DNA from: Lactobacillus acidophilus
Lineage (GTDB): Bacteria; Bacillota; Bacilli; Lactobacillales; Lactobacillaceae
Length of the DNA stretch: 64,000 bases
Assembly: GCF_034298135.1 (NCBI RefSeq)
Contig: NZ_CP139575.1
Location: 1-64,000, forward strand
Direction of reading: 5' to 3'
Shown piece by piece: positions 35,951 through 44,597 of this stretch. Position 1 is the first letter of the stretch; each line of letters starts with the position of its first letter. Position numbers and translations under genes: made by a program. The notes under the pieces are model-generated. The model was not told where the DNA came from, made no database searches, and was given only the letters and a program-made list of their open reading frames with translations.

Positions 35951-36505
35951 TTGATTTTCAAACGTACTTTGGTTAAATACACAGCAGCTTTATCAATTTT
36001 CTTTACAGGTCTTTCAGCAGTTAGCGTTCCAGCAACTGTTCACGCTGACGATGTTGAAAATACCACTACTGTTGACACCAACAACTCAGCTTCATCTATT
36101 GAAACCAGTACACCTGAATCAAATTCAGTAAAGAAGGTTTCAGCTACAACCCAAAAGCGTAACGCTATTGTTAAGCTTGCTAAGAAGCAAGTTGGTAAGC
36201 CTTACGTTTGGGGTGCTACTGGCCCTTACGGATTCGACTGCTCAGGCTTAACTACTTATGTTTACAAGAATGCAGCTAACAAGACTTTACCAAGAACTAC
36301 TTACGGTCAAATTACTATCGGTAAATCAGTATCAGTTTCAACTAAATCTCTTAAGAAGGGTGACTTATTGTTCTGGGGTAACTCACACGTAGGTATCTAC
36401 ATTGGTAACGGTAAGTTTGTTCACGCTCCAGCTCCAGGTCAAAATGTTAAGACTCAAACTTTAGCATCATTCTACCCATCAGCTGCTAAGCGTGTTATCG
36501 GTTAA
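35951..36505 (+). CDS. Secreted NlpC/P60 peptidoglycan hydrolase (short form)
   Basis: A 184-residue protein with a signal peptide (cut after VHA, about residue 32), a Ser/Thr linker and an NlpC/P60 domain (about 68-184). The catalytic cysteine is in GFDCSGL and the histidine in NSHVGIYIG. These enzymes cleave stem peptides of peptidoglycan. TTG start with AAAGGAGA upstream. It is the first of three consecutive paralogues and lacks the N-terminal SH3-like domain of the other two. Confidence 0.9.
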   Translation: MIFKRTLVKYTAALSIFFTGLSAVSVPATVHADDVENTTTVDTNNSASSIETSTPESNSVKKVSATTQKRNAIVKLAKKQVGKPYVWGATGPYGFDCSGLTTYVYKNAANKTLPRTTYGQITIGKSVSVSTKSLKKGDLLFWGNSHVGIYIGNGKFVHAPAPGQNVKTQTLASFYPSAAKRVIG

Positions 36506-36541
36506 TTCATCTTTTAAAAACAAAAAATACATATATCTAAG

Positions 36542-36580
36542 AAAGAGAGTTAGAAAAAAGATTTCTAGCTCTCTTTTTAC
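36542..36580 (+). terminator. Terminator after first NlpC/P60 gene
   Basis: A 15-bp stem AAAGAGAGTTAGAAA/TTTCTAGCTCTCTTT (one G-U) with T tail. Confidence 0.88.
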
Positions 36581-36657
36581 TTTTTCTTAGCATAGTGGAT
36601 ATTTCTACAACAGAAATATGAAAAGGATAACTATTTTTATTAAATTAGTATTACCTT

Positions 36658-36674
36658 TGTAACTATTTTGTAAC
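36658..36674 (+). promoter_or_regulatory. WalR-type box upstream of second NlpC/P60 gene
   Basis: TGTAAC-N5-TGTAAC, a direct match to the WalR (YycF) consensus TGTWAH-N5-TGTWAH. WalRK controls peptidoglycan hydrolase genes in Firmicutes. It lies 129 bases before the ATG. Confidence 0.6.
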
Positions 36675-36802
36675 ATAAGGCAACTATTATAGACATTGTT
36701 GGATGTGTTAAATAATTTTTAAGATTTTAAATTATATTAAGTTTAATAGAATTTTCGTTACCGCAGAAATCTAGTTTTGTATTATAGATACAGGAGTACT
36801 TA

Positions 36803-37591
36803 ATGAATATTAAGAACAATTTCGTAAAAGTTACTGCAGCTGCTGCTTTAACTATAACCGGTGTGGCTGCAGTAAATGCTGTTCAATCAGATTCAACTAC
36901 TGCTAATGTTCAAGCTGCCACAATTAAAGTTACAATTAATTATGTTCCAGGATATGGTGTTAACATCTGGGACAACTACAATGGCGGTCACTTCACCGGC
37001 CAACGTGCACAACACGGTACCACTTGGGAAGTGTTAGAGCAAAAGTTTGATTCAAAGGGCCGTAATTGGTACAAGATTGGGGAAAATAAATGGATTTTAG
37101 CACAATATGCTACAACTGATGCTAGTGCTGCATCAACTAAGACAGCAAATGCAGCTACCAAGAAGACCACTACCACCACTGCTGCAGCTAATAAGACCAA
37201 GAAGGTTAAGAAGTCAGTTCAAGCAACTGGGGATGCATCATCAGTTATCACTTTAGCTTCTGCTCAAGTTGGTAAGCCTTATGTTTATGGTGCTCAAGGT
37301 ACAGATAGTTTTGACTGTTCAGGTCTTACTTCATATGTTTACTCAAAAGCAGCTGGTGTTAATATTGGTAGAACCACTTATGATCAAGTAAAGCAAGGTA
37401 CTACCGTTTCAATGAATAACCTTCAACCAGGTGATTTACTCTTCTGGGGTTCGGCAAGTGCTCCTTACCATGTGGGTATCTATGTCGGTAACAATCAATA
37501 TATTCATGCAGCTACTCCTGGACAAGGTGTAGTTAAGCAAACTATCAGCACTTATTTCTACCCAAGTGTTGCTAAACGTATTTTGAATTAA
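36803..37591 (+). CDS. Secreted NlpC/P60 hydrolase with N-terminal SH3-like domain
   Basis: A 262-residue protein with a signal peptide (to about VQA, residue 38), an SH3/SLAP-like domain (about 42-105, VNIWDNYNGGHFTGQ, WYKIGENKWILAQY), a Thr/Ala/Lys linker and a C-terminal NlpC/P60 domain. The cysteine is in SFDCSGL and the histidine in YHVGIYVG. A cell-wall hydrolase. The preceding 297-base gap carries the terminator of the first gene and a WalR-type box. Confidence 0.9.
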   Translation: MNIKNNFVKVTAAAALTITGVAAVNAVQSDSTTANVQAATIKVTINYVPGYGVNIWDNYNGGHFTGQRAQHGTTWEVLEQKFDSKGRNWYKIGENKWILAQYATTDASAASTKTANAATKKTTTTTAAANKTKKVKKSVQATGDASSVITLASAQVGKPYVYGAQGTDSFDCSGLTSYVYSKAAGVNIGRTTYDQVKQGTTVSMNNLQPGDLLFWGSASAPYHVGIYVGNNQYIHAATPGQGVVKQTISTYFYPSVAKRILN

Positions 37592-37610
37592 AATCAATAG
37601 AAATAAAGTT

Positions 37611-37645
37611 AAAGGCACCTCACAATTCGTGATGTGTCTTTTTTA
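37611..37645 (+). terminator. Terminator after second NlpC/P60 gene
   Basis: Imperfect stem AAAGGCACCTCAC/GTGATGTGTCTTT followed by T6. Confidence 0.8.
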
Positions 37646-37745
37646 ATAATACCTAGTTATTTGCGCTTTCTTATAGCACATGTGATAATGGAGTCATTAA
37701 TGAGAGCAATAGTGGGATTGATTTCGCTACCAAGAGGATTGAATT

Positions 37746-38645
37746 ATGTCAAAGCACAAATTATTTAAATTGGGAGCGGCTGCAGCGCTTTCTGTTACAG
37801 GCGTTTCTGCAATAACATCACTTAAAACTGTCCGTGCAGCAAACTTTACTGCCATTAAACGAGTAAAGATTAGTTATTTACCTGGTAAAAGTTTGAATAT
37901 TTGGACAAATTATGAAAATGGTAAGTTTATGGGCTATCGTGCTAAAGATGGCTCTGTTTGGAATGTAGCTGCGACAGCTGTCGATAGTAAGGGTAATCTA
38001 TGGTATAAAGTAGGGACGCGTGAATGGATTGAAGCGCGTTATACCGTTGATGTCAATGAAGCAACTGAATCTACTAAGACAGCTACGAAGAAAAAGACAT
38101 CGGTAGCTACTTTAGCTAATAAAGTTAAGAAAACAACTACGAATGTTAATAAAAAAATTTCTGCCGCATTAAAAGATAATAATACAAATAAGACTAAAGA
38201 AGAAAAAGTTAAAAAGGCTAATCAAATCGTTAATGAGACAGTTAAGAAGAATGAAGAAAATAAAAATTCTTCAATGCAAGCTTCAAGTAAAGCTGCTTCA
38301 ATTGTAGCCCTTGCTAAAGAGCAGGTGGGTAAGCCCTATGTTTGGGCAGCTGCAGGACCTGATAAATTTGACTGTTCTGGCTTAGTTCAATATGTTTACC
38401 AACATGCTGCAGGAATTAATTTACCTCGTACTACTTATGATCAGGTTAAAGTGGGACAAACAGTTCCACTTAACCAACTTCAAGCAGGGGATTTAGTATT
38501 TTGGGGTTCTGAGACCGCTCCATATCACGTTGCAATTTATATTGGTAATAATCAATATGTCAATGCGGCTACTCCTGAACAAGGAACCATTTTGCAAAAT
38601 GTATCTAGTTATAATGAGCCTACAATTGCTAAGAGAATATTATAA
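37746..38645 (+). CDS. Secreted NlpC/P60 hydrolase with N-terminal SH3-like domain
   Basis: A 299-residue paralogue of the preceding protein: signal peptide (to VRA, about residue 30), SH3-like domain (LNIWTNYENGKFMG), a longer Lys/Asn-rich, probably helical linker (about 105-180), and an NlpC/P60 domain. The cysteine is in KFDCSGL and the histidine in YHVAIYIG. It has its own terminator and no visible WalR box. Confidence 0.9.
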   Translation: MSKHKLFKLGAAAALSVTGVSAITSLKTVRAANFTAIKRVKISYLPGKSLNIWTNYENGKFMGYRAKDGSVWNVAATAVDSKGNLWYKVGTREWIEARYTVDVNEATESTKTATKKKTSVATLANKVKKTTTNVNKKISAALKDNNTNKTKEEKVKKANQIVNETVKKNEENKNSSMQASSKAASIVALAKEQVGKPYVWAAAGPDKFDCSGLVQYVYQHAAGINLPRTTYDQVKVGQTVPLNQLQAGDLVFWGSETAPYHVAIYIGNNQYVNAATPEQGTILQNVSSYNEPTIAKRIL

Positions 38646-38650
38646 TATGA

Positions 38651-38683
38651 AAAGGAAAGCTGAAAGTTCAGCTTCCTTTTTTA
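38651..38683 (+). terminator. Terminator after third NlpC/P60 gene
   Basis: GGAAAGCTGA/TCAGCTTCC stem with a one-base bulge and T6. Confidence 0.82.
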
Positions 38684-38768
38684 TTTACTCTTTTAAATAA
38701 CAAAAAATCTAAAATTTAATAATTCGCTAAACAACCGGCTTTAAAGCGTTTTTCCAATTACATAACTA

Positions 38769-38796
38769 TTGTTTTAAAAACTGAAAATAGTATACT
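38769..38796 (+). promoter_or_regulatory. Promoter of the BspA-like adhesin gene
   Basis: TTGTTT (38769-38774), 16-base spacer, TATACT (38791-38796), 35 bases before the start. Confidence 0.55.
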
Positions 38797-38830
38797 CGAG
38801 TATATCAAGTGAATGAGGAGACGATGCGAA

Positions 38831-41800
38831 ATGTTATCTAAAAACAACTTTAATGAGAAACTTATGCAAATGAACAATCAAAAAGCTCATTTTTCAATTC
38901 GTAAATTAACTATTGGTGCTGCTTCAGTATTAATAGGGATCACTTTTATGGGAATTAACGGTCAAACAGTAAACGCTGATGAAATGACTGGTAATACTCA
39001 ACCTGAAGCAATGCAAGTTTCAACGGATAAATCTACTGATGCCACTACCACTCAACAGAATGATTCAGATAGTAGTGCTCAAAAGAATGCTGCTCAAACA
39101 GTAGAAGTTCCTCAAAATAGTAAACAAGATAATACAGGAGAAACTTCTCAATCAACTACAGATAAAAAAGATACACAAGTTCAAAAAACAGAATCTAGTG
39201 AAACAAAGGCTGATACTGCTCAAAGTCAAGTACCCCCAGCTGCCAACCAAACTCAAAAATCAGCTGACCAAAATGTAGAAAATACACAATCACCAGTTGC
39301 TAGCAATACTACTCAACCTAAAACACAAAATGACAGCAAATATAACGTTGCTGACTGGGGTGGTAGTCTCAATGATGAAACTCACGAGTACACCTTAAAT
39401 AAATACAATGGTAGTGATAAAGAAAATATCTACATTCCAAATACAGAAGATTTTATCAAGGCTGGAAAGATTACAGATATCGACAAAGTTTTCATTACTA
39501 AGGATTTAATTCAAAACATTACTAAAAATGGCGCAACCAGTATTGTGATTGATGATCAAGGCAGTGAAGATAAAAATAAAGTCTATGCTAAAGGAGACTG
39601 GAGCAATGCTTTTGCTGGCTCTACCAAATTAAAGAGTGTCGATTTAAGTCATTTAGATACAAGCCAAGTTACTAGTATGGCTGGTGCATTTAATGGTGAT
39701 ACTGGCTTAAATGATGCTAACTTAAGTGGTTGGAATATTCAAAATATGACTAACTTGTCCTCATTATTTTATGGTGCAAATAATTTGTACAATGTGGACA
39801 TGAGTGGTTGGAATTTTATTAACAACCCTAATACAAATAGCATGTTTTCATATGCAGACTACAATTTAAAGAGCGTAAATCTTAAAAATGCTAAAAATGT
39901 TACTGATGATATATTAAGAATTTACGCTAGAGCAATTAAGAACTCTAACGCAACCACTGCTGACCTAAGTGATATCAATTTATCACCAAATGTTACTAGT
40001 TTACATGGCTTGTTTTCTAACATGCCTGACCTTAAGAACGTTAACTTAAGCGGTCTTGATATTAGTCATATTACAGATATGGGTGGCATGTTTTCTGGAG
40101 ATAGTAATCTAGAAAGTTTAGATTTAAGCGGCTTGGATTTAAGTAAAGTAACCAACACCAATAATATGTTTGACTGGGTTGGTGGAAAGATAAAGAGTGT
40201 AAACATTACTAACACTAAGAGTATTCCACGTAGCATCTTAGATATATATCTAAAGGCACTCAGCAATACAGGTACAACGACTGTTGATCTGAGCGGTATT
40301 AATCTTTCACCAAATGTTACTAGCTTACATGGTTTATTTGCTAACATGCCTAACCTTGGGAGCGCTAACTTAAGCGGTCTTGATATTAGCCATATTACAG
40401 ATATGGGCGGTATGTTCTTTAATGATACTTCATTGAAGAGTGTTAACTTATCTGGTCTTAACTTAGAAAAAGTAAAAGATCTTAGCACAGTGTTTTACGG
40501 TGCAAATAACTTGGAAAATGTTGATTTTAGTAATACCAAGTTTGCACCAGATGCTAATACAAACGTAATGTTTGCTTTTGCAGATACTAAATTACAAAGC
40601 GTAAATATTAATGGTACTAAAAATATTACCCGTGAAGTTTTAGATGCCGTTATTAGAGCAGCTAAGAATTCCAACGCAACTACTCTTGATTTAAGCGGTG
40701 TTAGCTTTTCACCAAGTATCACCAGTTTTAATAATCTATTCTCTAATATGCCGAATATTGAAAGTATAGACCTAACTGGCTGGGACACTAGTCATATTAC
40801 CGATATGAGTTACATGTTCTTTAATGATCCAAAGCTTAAAATTATTAAAGGACTTGAAGATTTCAATACCTCAAATGTAACTAATATGGCATACATGTTT
40901 GCTGCTTTTAACAATCCAACAACAGATAATTATGATCCAAAAGGTCTTGAGAGTTTAGGACATTTGACTAAACTTGATTTAAGCAATTGGGATACTTCCA
41001 ATGTAACTAATATGCTATATATGTTTGCCGGACAGACTAATTTAACTAGTTTGGGTGACCTTTCTAAGTGGAATACTAGCAAGGTAACTAATATGGCCTA
41101 CATGTTCTATGATTTAAAAAATATAGATGACGGTAAATTAGATCTAACCGGTTGGGATACTTCCAATGTAACTGACATGAGCTACATGTTCTTTAACATG
41201 TTCTTACAAAAAGATTTAAGCTTCGTTAATGATTGGAACACTGGTAAAGTAACTGATATGAGTTACATGTTTGCCAATGACAAGAACCTTGAAAAATTAG
41301 ATCTTTCTAAATGGGATGTAAGTAGTGTTGGGTTAAAGCATACTGAACAAAACTACAGTCTGGCAATGATGTTTGCGGGTGATACTTCATTAACTACTGT
41401 TGGTGATATTTCTCATTGGAATACCAAGAATGTTCATGATACTCGTCAAATGTTCTATAATACTCCTAAGTTAACTAACATTGACTTGAGTGGCTGGAAT
41501 ACAGGTAAATTACAAATTGCTGAAGGGATGTTCAACTCCTCTGGCGCTAAGCAAATTAACTTAGATAATTGGGATTTAAGTAATATTAAACGAATTACTC
41601 CTGCTGGTTATGTTGAAGGTAAGGCTGGTGTAGGAGTGCTTCGCGGCGTTGAGAATATGTTTAAGAACTTAACCAATCCAGCTGTTATCTCAATGAATAA
41701 GGTCATCTTACCAGATGCTAGAAATGCTTTTGAAATTAATGACTTTGAAGGAAATAAAGCAATTGTAGTGATTGCTAATGGTCAAAACGGTGAAGCTCTT

Positions 41801-42961
41801 CAAGATTTGCTTAAGATTAATAATCAAACTTGGACTGATAAATCTGGAAACAATGTAACTGGACGTCAAAATTCAGATTATGTAACTTACGTTAGAGCTG
41901 ATGATAATTCTAACCAAATTGGCCAACGCGGATTGAATTTCATCTTTACTAACTTAGATGACTTGCACCAATACTTCAATCAAGTAACTAATGCAGATAA
42001 TGTTAAAAACGATATTGGCGAATTGAGTCATGATTGGGATGCTCAGCAAGATACTGATAATAATATTGTTAAAATCACATTGCGTTTGTCTCCGGCTAGT
42101 TCATATGATCCATATAGTGAAAATATCCATGCTGAAAAAGATGGCAATATTTTAGCAGACTTAATGACCAGCAAATATCAATTACATATTGTTGCTCCAA
42201 CTAACACTACTGAAACTAAGAAGCCAACCAGAACAATTATTATTGAAAATCCTGATGGCACCACAAGTACTAAAGAGCAAACTGTAGAGTTTAAGCGTGA
42301 AGTCACTAAGCATGTCGATGGTACTGAAGAGGCTACGTCATGGACTCCAACAAGTGGTGAATGGACTAAATTTGATGTGCCACAAATTGCTGGATATGAT
42401 TCTTACGTAGATGGAACTCAGAGCAAGTCTGTTGCTTCAGAACCTGTTAATAAAGATACTGAGAATGTAACTGTAGTAATTACTTATAAGTCAAATGCGG
42501 TAAATCCTGAACCAATCATTCCAGATCCAGTAAAGCCAGAAGTTGATCCGGATAAAAAAGATCCACAAGAACCAAAGACAGATCCTGTAACTCCAACACC
42601 AGATGAACCAGAAAATCCAAAGCCTGAAAAGAAACCAAGTAATCCAGACAAGCGTAAGGATGATAATTCTAAAGTTGTTAAGCCACATGGTGAAAATAAA
42701 GCAGCTAAGAAGAACCATAGTAGTGTTGAACACAAAAAGACAGGTACTCACACTATTAAGCTTTCTCACAGAGTTGCACCAAAGGGCACTCAAGCAACTA
42801 ATGGTTCAAAGAAATCTACTTCAACTGTAAATAAAGCAGCTGACAACAATAAGAATACTTTGCCACAAACTGGTGAAAAGAAGAGCAATGCCGGCTTAAT
42901 CGGCTTAGCCTTAATTGCACTTGCAAGTTTAGGATTAATTGATCGTAAACGTCGTGATTAA
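38831..42961 (+). CDS. BspA-like surface adhesin, YSIRK signal and LPQTG anchor
   Basis: A 1376-residue wall-anchored protein. It has a YSIRK-type signal (FSIRKLTIGAASVLIG near residue 30), a Gln/Ser/Thr-rich linker, and a long BspA/DUF285 repeat region (about 170-950) with the recurring pattern LSGWDTSNVTNMSYMF. A MucBP/Mub-like domain (about 1130-1220) and a Pro/Asp/Glu-rich stalk follow, then LPQTGEKKS, a hydrophobic helix and RKRRD. The repeats suggest ligand or host-surface binding. ATG 38831 follows GAGGAGA; the in-frame ATG at 38813 lies before that site. Confidence 0.93.
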   Translation: MLSKNNFNEKLMQMNNQKAHFSIRKLTIGAASVLIGITFMGINGQTVNADEMTGNTQPEAMQVSTDKSTDATTTQQNDSDSSAQKNAAQTVEVPQNSKQDNTGETSQSTTDKKDTQVQKTESSETKADTAQSQVPPAANQTQKSADQNVENTQSPVASNTTQPKTQNDSKYNVADWGGSLNDETHEYTLNKYNGSDKENIYIPNTEDFIKAGKITDIDKVFITKDLIQNITKNGATSIVIDDQGSEDKNKVYAKGDWSNAFAGSTKLKSVDLSHLDTSQVTSMAGAFNGDTGLNDANLSGWNIQNMTNLSSLFYGANNLYNVDMSGWNFINNPNTNSMFSYADYNLKSVNLKNAKNVTDDILRIYARAIKNSNATTADLSDINLSPNVTSLHGLFSNMPDLKNVNLSGLDISHITDMGGMFSGDSNLESLDLSGLDLSKVTNTNNMFDWVGGKIKSVNITNTKSIPRSILDIYLKALSNTGTTTVDLSGINLSPNVTSLHGLFANMPNLGSANLSGLDISHITDMGGMFFNDTSLKSVNLSGLNLEKVKDLSTVFYGANNLENVDFSNTKFAPDANTNVMFAFADTKLQSVNINGTKNITREVLDAVIRAAKNSNATTLDLSGVSFSPSITSFNNLFSNMPNIESIDLTGWDTSHITDMSYMFFNDPKLKIIKGLEDFNTSNVTNMAYMFAAFNNPTTDNYDPKGLESLGHLTKLDLSNWDTSNVTNMLYMFAGQTNLTSLGDLSKWNTSKVTNMAYMFYDLKNIDDGKLDLTGWDTSNVTDMSYMFFNMFLQKDLSFVNDWNTGKVTDMSYMFANDKNLEKLDLSKWDVSSVGLKHTEQNYSLAMMFAGDTSLTTVGDISHWNTKNVHDTRQMFYNTPKLTNIDLSGWNTGKLQIAEGMFNSSGAKQINLDNWDLSNIKRITPAGYVEGKAGVGVLRGVENMFKNLTNPAVISMNKVILPDARNAFEINDFEGNKAIVVIANGQNGEALQDLLKINNQTWTDKSGNNVTGRQNSDYVTYVRADDNSNQIGQRGLNFIFTNLDDLHQYFNQVTNADNVKNDIGELSHDWDAQQDTDNNIVKITLRLSPASSYDPYSENIHAEKDGNILADLMTSKYQLHIVAPTNTTETKKPTRTIIIENPDGTTSTKEQTVEFKREVTKHVDGTEEATSWTPTSGEWTKFDVPQIAGYDSYVDGTQSKSVASEPVNKDTENVTVVITYKSNAVNPEPIIPDPVKPEVDPDKKDPQEPKTDPVTPTPDEPENPKPEKKPSNPDKRKDDNSKVVKPHGENKAAKKNHSSVEHKKTGTHTIKLSHRVAPKGTQATNGSKKSTSTVNKAADNNKNTLPQTGEKKSNAGLIGLALIALASLGLIDRKRRD

Positions 42962-43006
42962 TTAGAACACATCAATAGGAACAATTGTAGAATCATTATA
43001 ATGAAC

Positions 43007-43034
43007 AAATGCCACCTTGATTAGGGTGGCATTT
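43007..43034 (+). terminator. Terminator after the adhesin gene
   Basis: Ten-base stem AAATGCCACC/GGTGGCATTT with an 8-base loop. The T run is short. Confidence 0.7.
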
Positions 43035-43044
43035 AGTGTAATAA

Positions 43045-43073
43045 TTGCGAATTGAGCAATAAAAATATATAAT
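43045..43073 (+). promoter_or_regulatory. Promoter of the antisense (antitoxin) RNA
   Basis: TTGCGA (43045-43050), a 17-base spacer and TATAAT (43068-43073). The expected start is near 43080. Confidence 0.6.
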
Positions 43074-43079
43074 TATAAA

Positions 43080-43168
43080 AGAAAAGGAGCTAGTGAATGG
43101 GACTCACTAACTCCGATCGTAACTCAGATGACTGTGTTGTTAGCTAATCCTTGCGATTAGCTTTTTTT
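43080..43168 (+). ncRNA. Candidate type I antitoxin RNA, convergent with the toxin transcript
   Basis: A transcript of about 89 bases would run from the promoter at 43045-43073 to a terminator AGCTAATC/GATTAGCT plus T7 (43142-43168). It has a 5' hairpin GGAGCTAGTGA/TCACTAACTCC (43086-43113). Two stretches, one around CTCCG and CGTAACT (43111-43124) and ATGACTGT (43128-43135), recur at the toxin mRNA's translation start (43288-43312). The RNA is therefore complementary to that region as well as to the toxin mRNA 3' end. A 16-codon frame starting at 43097 is not counted as a gene. Confidence 0.55.
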
Positions 43169-43254
43169 ATTGTCGCGTAAGCTATCGCTAGACGAATGGC
43201 AAATTTGCCCAAAGCGTCTAGGATAATTCTTACTGCAATAGTAAGCACGATCAT
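43144..43254 (-). CDS. Candidate type I toxin, 36-residue hydrophobic peptide
   Basis: On the minus strand ATG (43254-43252) opens 36 codons. They give a hydrophobic helix (MIVLTIAVRIILDALG, then IRLAIAYATI) with basic residues and a KKANRKD tail, and end at TAG 43146-43144 inside the antisense terminator stem. The ATG overlaps the stop of a 12-codon leader frame as ATGA, so translation is probably coupled. A small membrane-active peptide with a charged tail fits a type I toxin, but it lacks the Pro-x-x-Val-Gly core of Fst. Confidence 0.5.
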   Translation of the reverse strand: MIVLTIAVRIILDALGKFAIRLAIAYATIKKANRKD

Positions 43255-43289
43255 GGTGCGCTAACTCTCCAGTCTATCCAATTATTCAT
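43251..43289 (-). CDS. 12-residue leader frame coupled to the candidate toxin
   Basis: Minus-strand ATG 43289 with GGAGGT 7 bases upstream, the only strong ribosome binding site of the locus. It codes MNNWIDWRVSAP and stops at TGA overlapping the toxin ATG, in the manner of a mok-type leader. The ATG region carries the copy of ATGACTGT (plus strand) shared with the antisense RNA. Confidence 0.45.
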   Translation of the reverse strand: MNNWIDWRVSAP

Positions 43290-43430
43290 GACTGTCACCT
43301 CCGTAACTTCAGAATTTGAGGGGTGTGTAGTCACGAAGAGTTACTAAGCCTAAGGGAGCGACCACTTAAGCCTAATAACTATTTTAGTTAAAGTTGGAGT
43401 TAATATAAATAATAAATCTAAACATATTCT

Positions 43431-43565
43431 AAAGAGTCTGGGAAAAACTCTAAAATAAAGAAAATACTGATAATTAGCATTTAAACAAATGCTGATATAT
43501 CAGTATTTTTACTTTCTAAGAAATTAGATTTTAAGTCAAAATAAGACTTATTTCCCAGACTCTTT
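43431..43565. repeat. 135-bp palindromic element with 15-bp perfect terminal inverted repeats
   Basis: AAAGAGTCTGGGAAA (43431-43445) and TTTCCCAGACTCTTT (43551-43565) are perfect inverted repeats. Inside, AAATACTGATA/TATCAGTATTT (43462-43508) encloses AGCATTT/AAATGCT. It has no coding frame. It lies 6 bases beyond the CAP gene's stop and may also end its transcript. The AGTCTGGGA end type resembles short repeats I know from lactic acid bacteria. Confidence 0.65.
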
Positions 43566-43571
43566 TTGTAT

Positions 43572-44582
43572 CTACTTTAATTTTCCGTTCTGTCTAAAAA
43601 ATCTAAATGAGTATGTATAATGCTTGCCAATCTGTACCTTGTACTTATGTGTATTAACTAACTTAATCTTACCTGGGCGATACGTGATCGTTGTGGTATA
43701 ACCTTCACCGTAAAACATCGTGTTAAAATTGCGTACTTGTGTTGCGCGATAACGTTTCTTCTTTTTGGTGGATAAATCAGTAATATAAATCTTCGGTGTA
43801 CCAGAGATCTTCTTCGTTGTTGCATACGACCATGGAGTATTCCTGCCAATTAATTCATAGGGAAAGACCGTGGTAGCGGGATAAACAACTTGCTTCTTCA
43901 CGGGCGTACGCAAGATGTCATCGGCAAATAGTCCGTATTCCACAGAATAGAGCATATCGTTGCTTAAGCCGTATGCCGCACCGATTCCCATCCGCGTTGC
44001 GCGAGTAGATAAGATCATGGCCCGGTGGCCGATGTTCCCAGTACCTGCGATATTATTATCCTCGCGAATCAGATCCGTTACTATCTCACCAGCTGAGGTA
44101 CTACCGGCGTTATCCAAGAAGTTGATATTACCTAAAGTAGAACTTTCAGCGATATCCCAATCAGATTCACTAATATAACTAGGGCGAAGATAGTCAAGTA
44201 GGCCATGGGCCTTCAAGTTGGCGGCCGCGTTAACGGAAGCTAACGCTACTGCCCCGATTTGGGCGCTTTGATTGTCTTCGTTATGATTAGCTTCAGCCGG
44301 CAGTCCTGCTAATTCACGATAGTAATTAATGTAGCCCATCGTATCAGGAATATATGTAGGAGTTAACGTCCCTGGTGAAAAAGGATCGGCAAAGTTGGGT
44401 GCTTGCTGGTAAATGGTATTGCGGTTGTATTTGGTCTTACTCAAGCCGCGATATTCGCGCTGGAAATACTTAACTTTCTTAGCTTCTGATTTAGAATATT
44501 TGGCTGCTTGAACAGGTTCACTGCTAAGTGCAACACACCCGAATAACGCAACAGCGATTACCAGCAAATTATGTTTTTTCAT
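43572..44582 (-). CDS. Secreted CAP-domain (SCP/PR1-like) protein
   Basis: A 336-residue protein with a signal peptide (cut after VQA, about residue 27) and a CAP domain (about 80-230): MGYINYYRELAGLPAE, ASVNAAANLKAHG, SAGEIVTDLI and GHRAMILSTRATRMGIGAAYG. The C-terminal 100 residues form a beta-rich basic domain. Bacterial CAP proteins are often wall-associated with unclear activity. Its base composition is visibly GC-richer than the flanks. It ends against the 135-bp palindromic element; hflX precedes it by 15 bases. Confidence 0.85.
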   Translation of the reverse strand: MKKHNLLVIAVALFGCVALSSEPVQAAKYSKSEAKKVKYFQREYRGLSKTKYNRNTIYQQAPNFADPFSPGTLTPTYIPDTMGYINYYRELAGLPAEANHNEDNQSAQIGAVALASVNAAANLKAHGLLDYLRPSYISESDWDIAESSTLGNINFLDNAGSTSAGEIVTDLIREDNNIAGTGNIGHRAMILSTRATRMGIGAAYGLSNDMLYSVEYGLFADDILRTPVKKQVVYPATTVFPYELIGRNTPWSYATTKKISGTPKIYITDLSTKKKKRYRATQVRNFNTMFYGEGYTTTITYRPGKIKLVNTHKYKVQIGKHYTYSFRFFRQNGKLK

Positions 44583-44597
44583 TATTCGTTCCTATAA

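Noticed and set aside
40066..40788. Long minus-strand frames inside the adhesin gene
   Set aside because: They are antisense shadows of the repetitive leucine-rich coding sequence with no start signals.
43097..43147. 16-codon frame (MGLTNSDRNSDDCVVS) with AAGGAG in the antisense RNA
   Set aside because: Its ribosome binding site is locked in the 5' hairpin and the frame ends in the terminator; the antisense reading explains the sequence better. It was noted because translation cannot be excluded.
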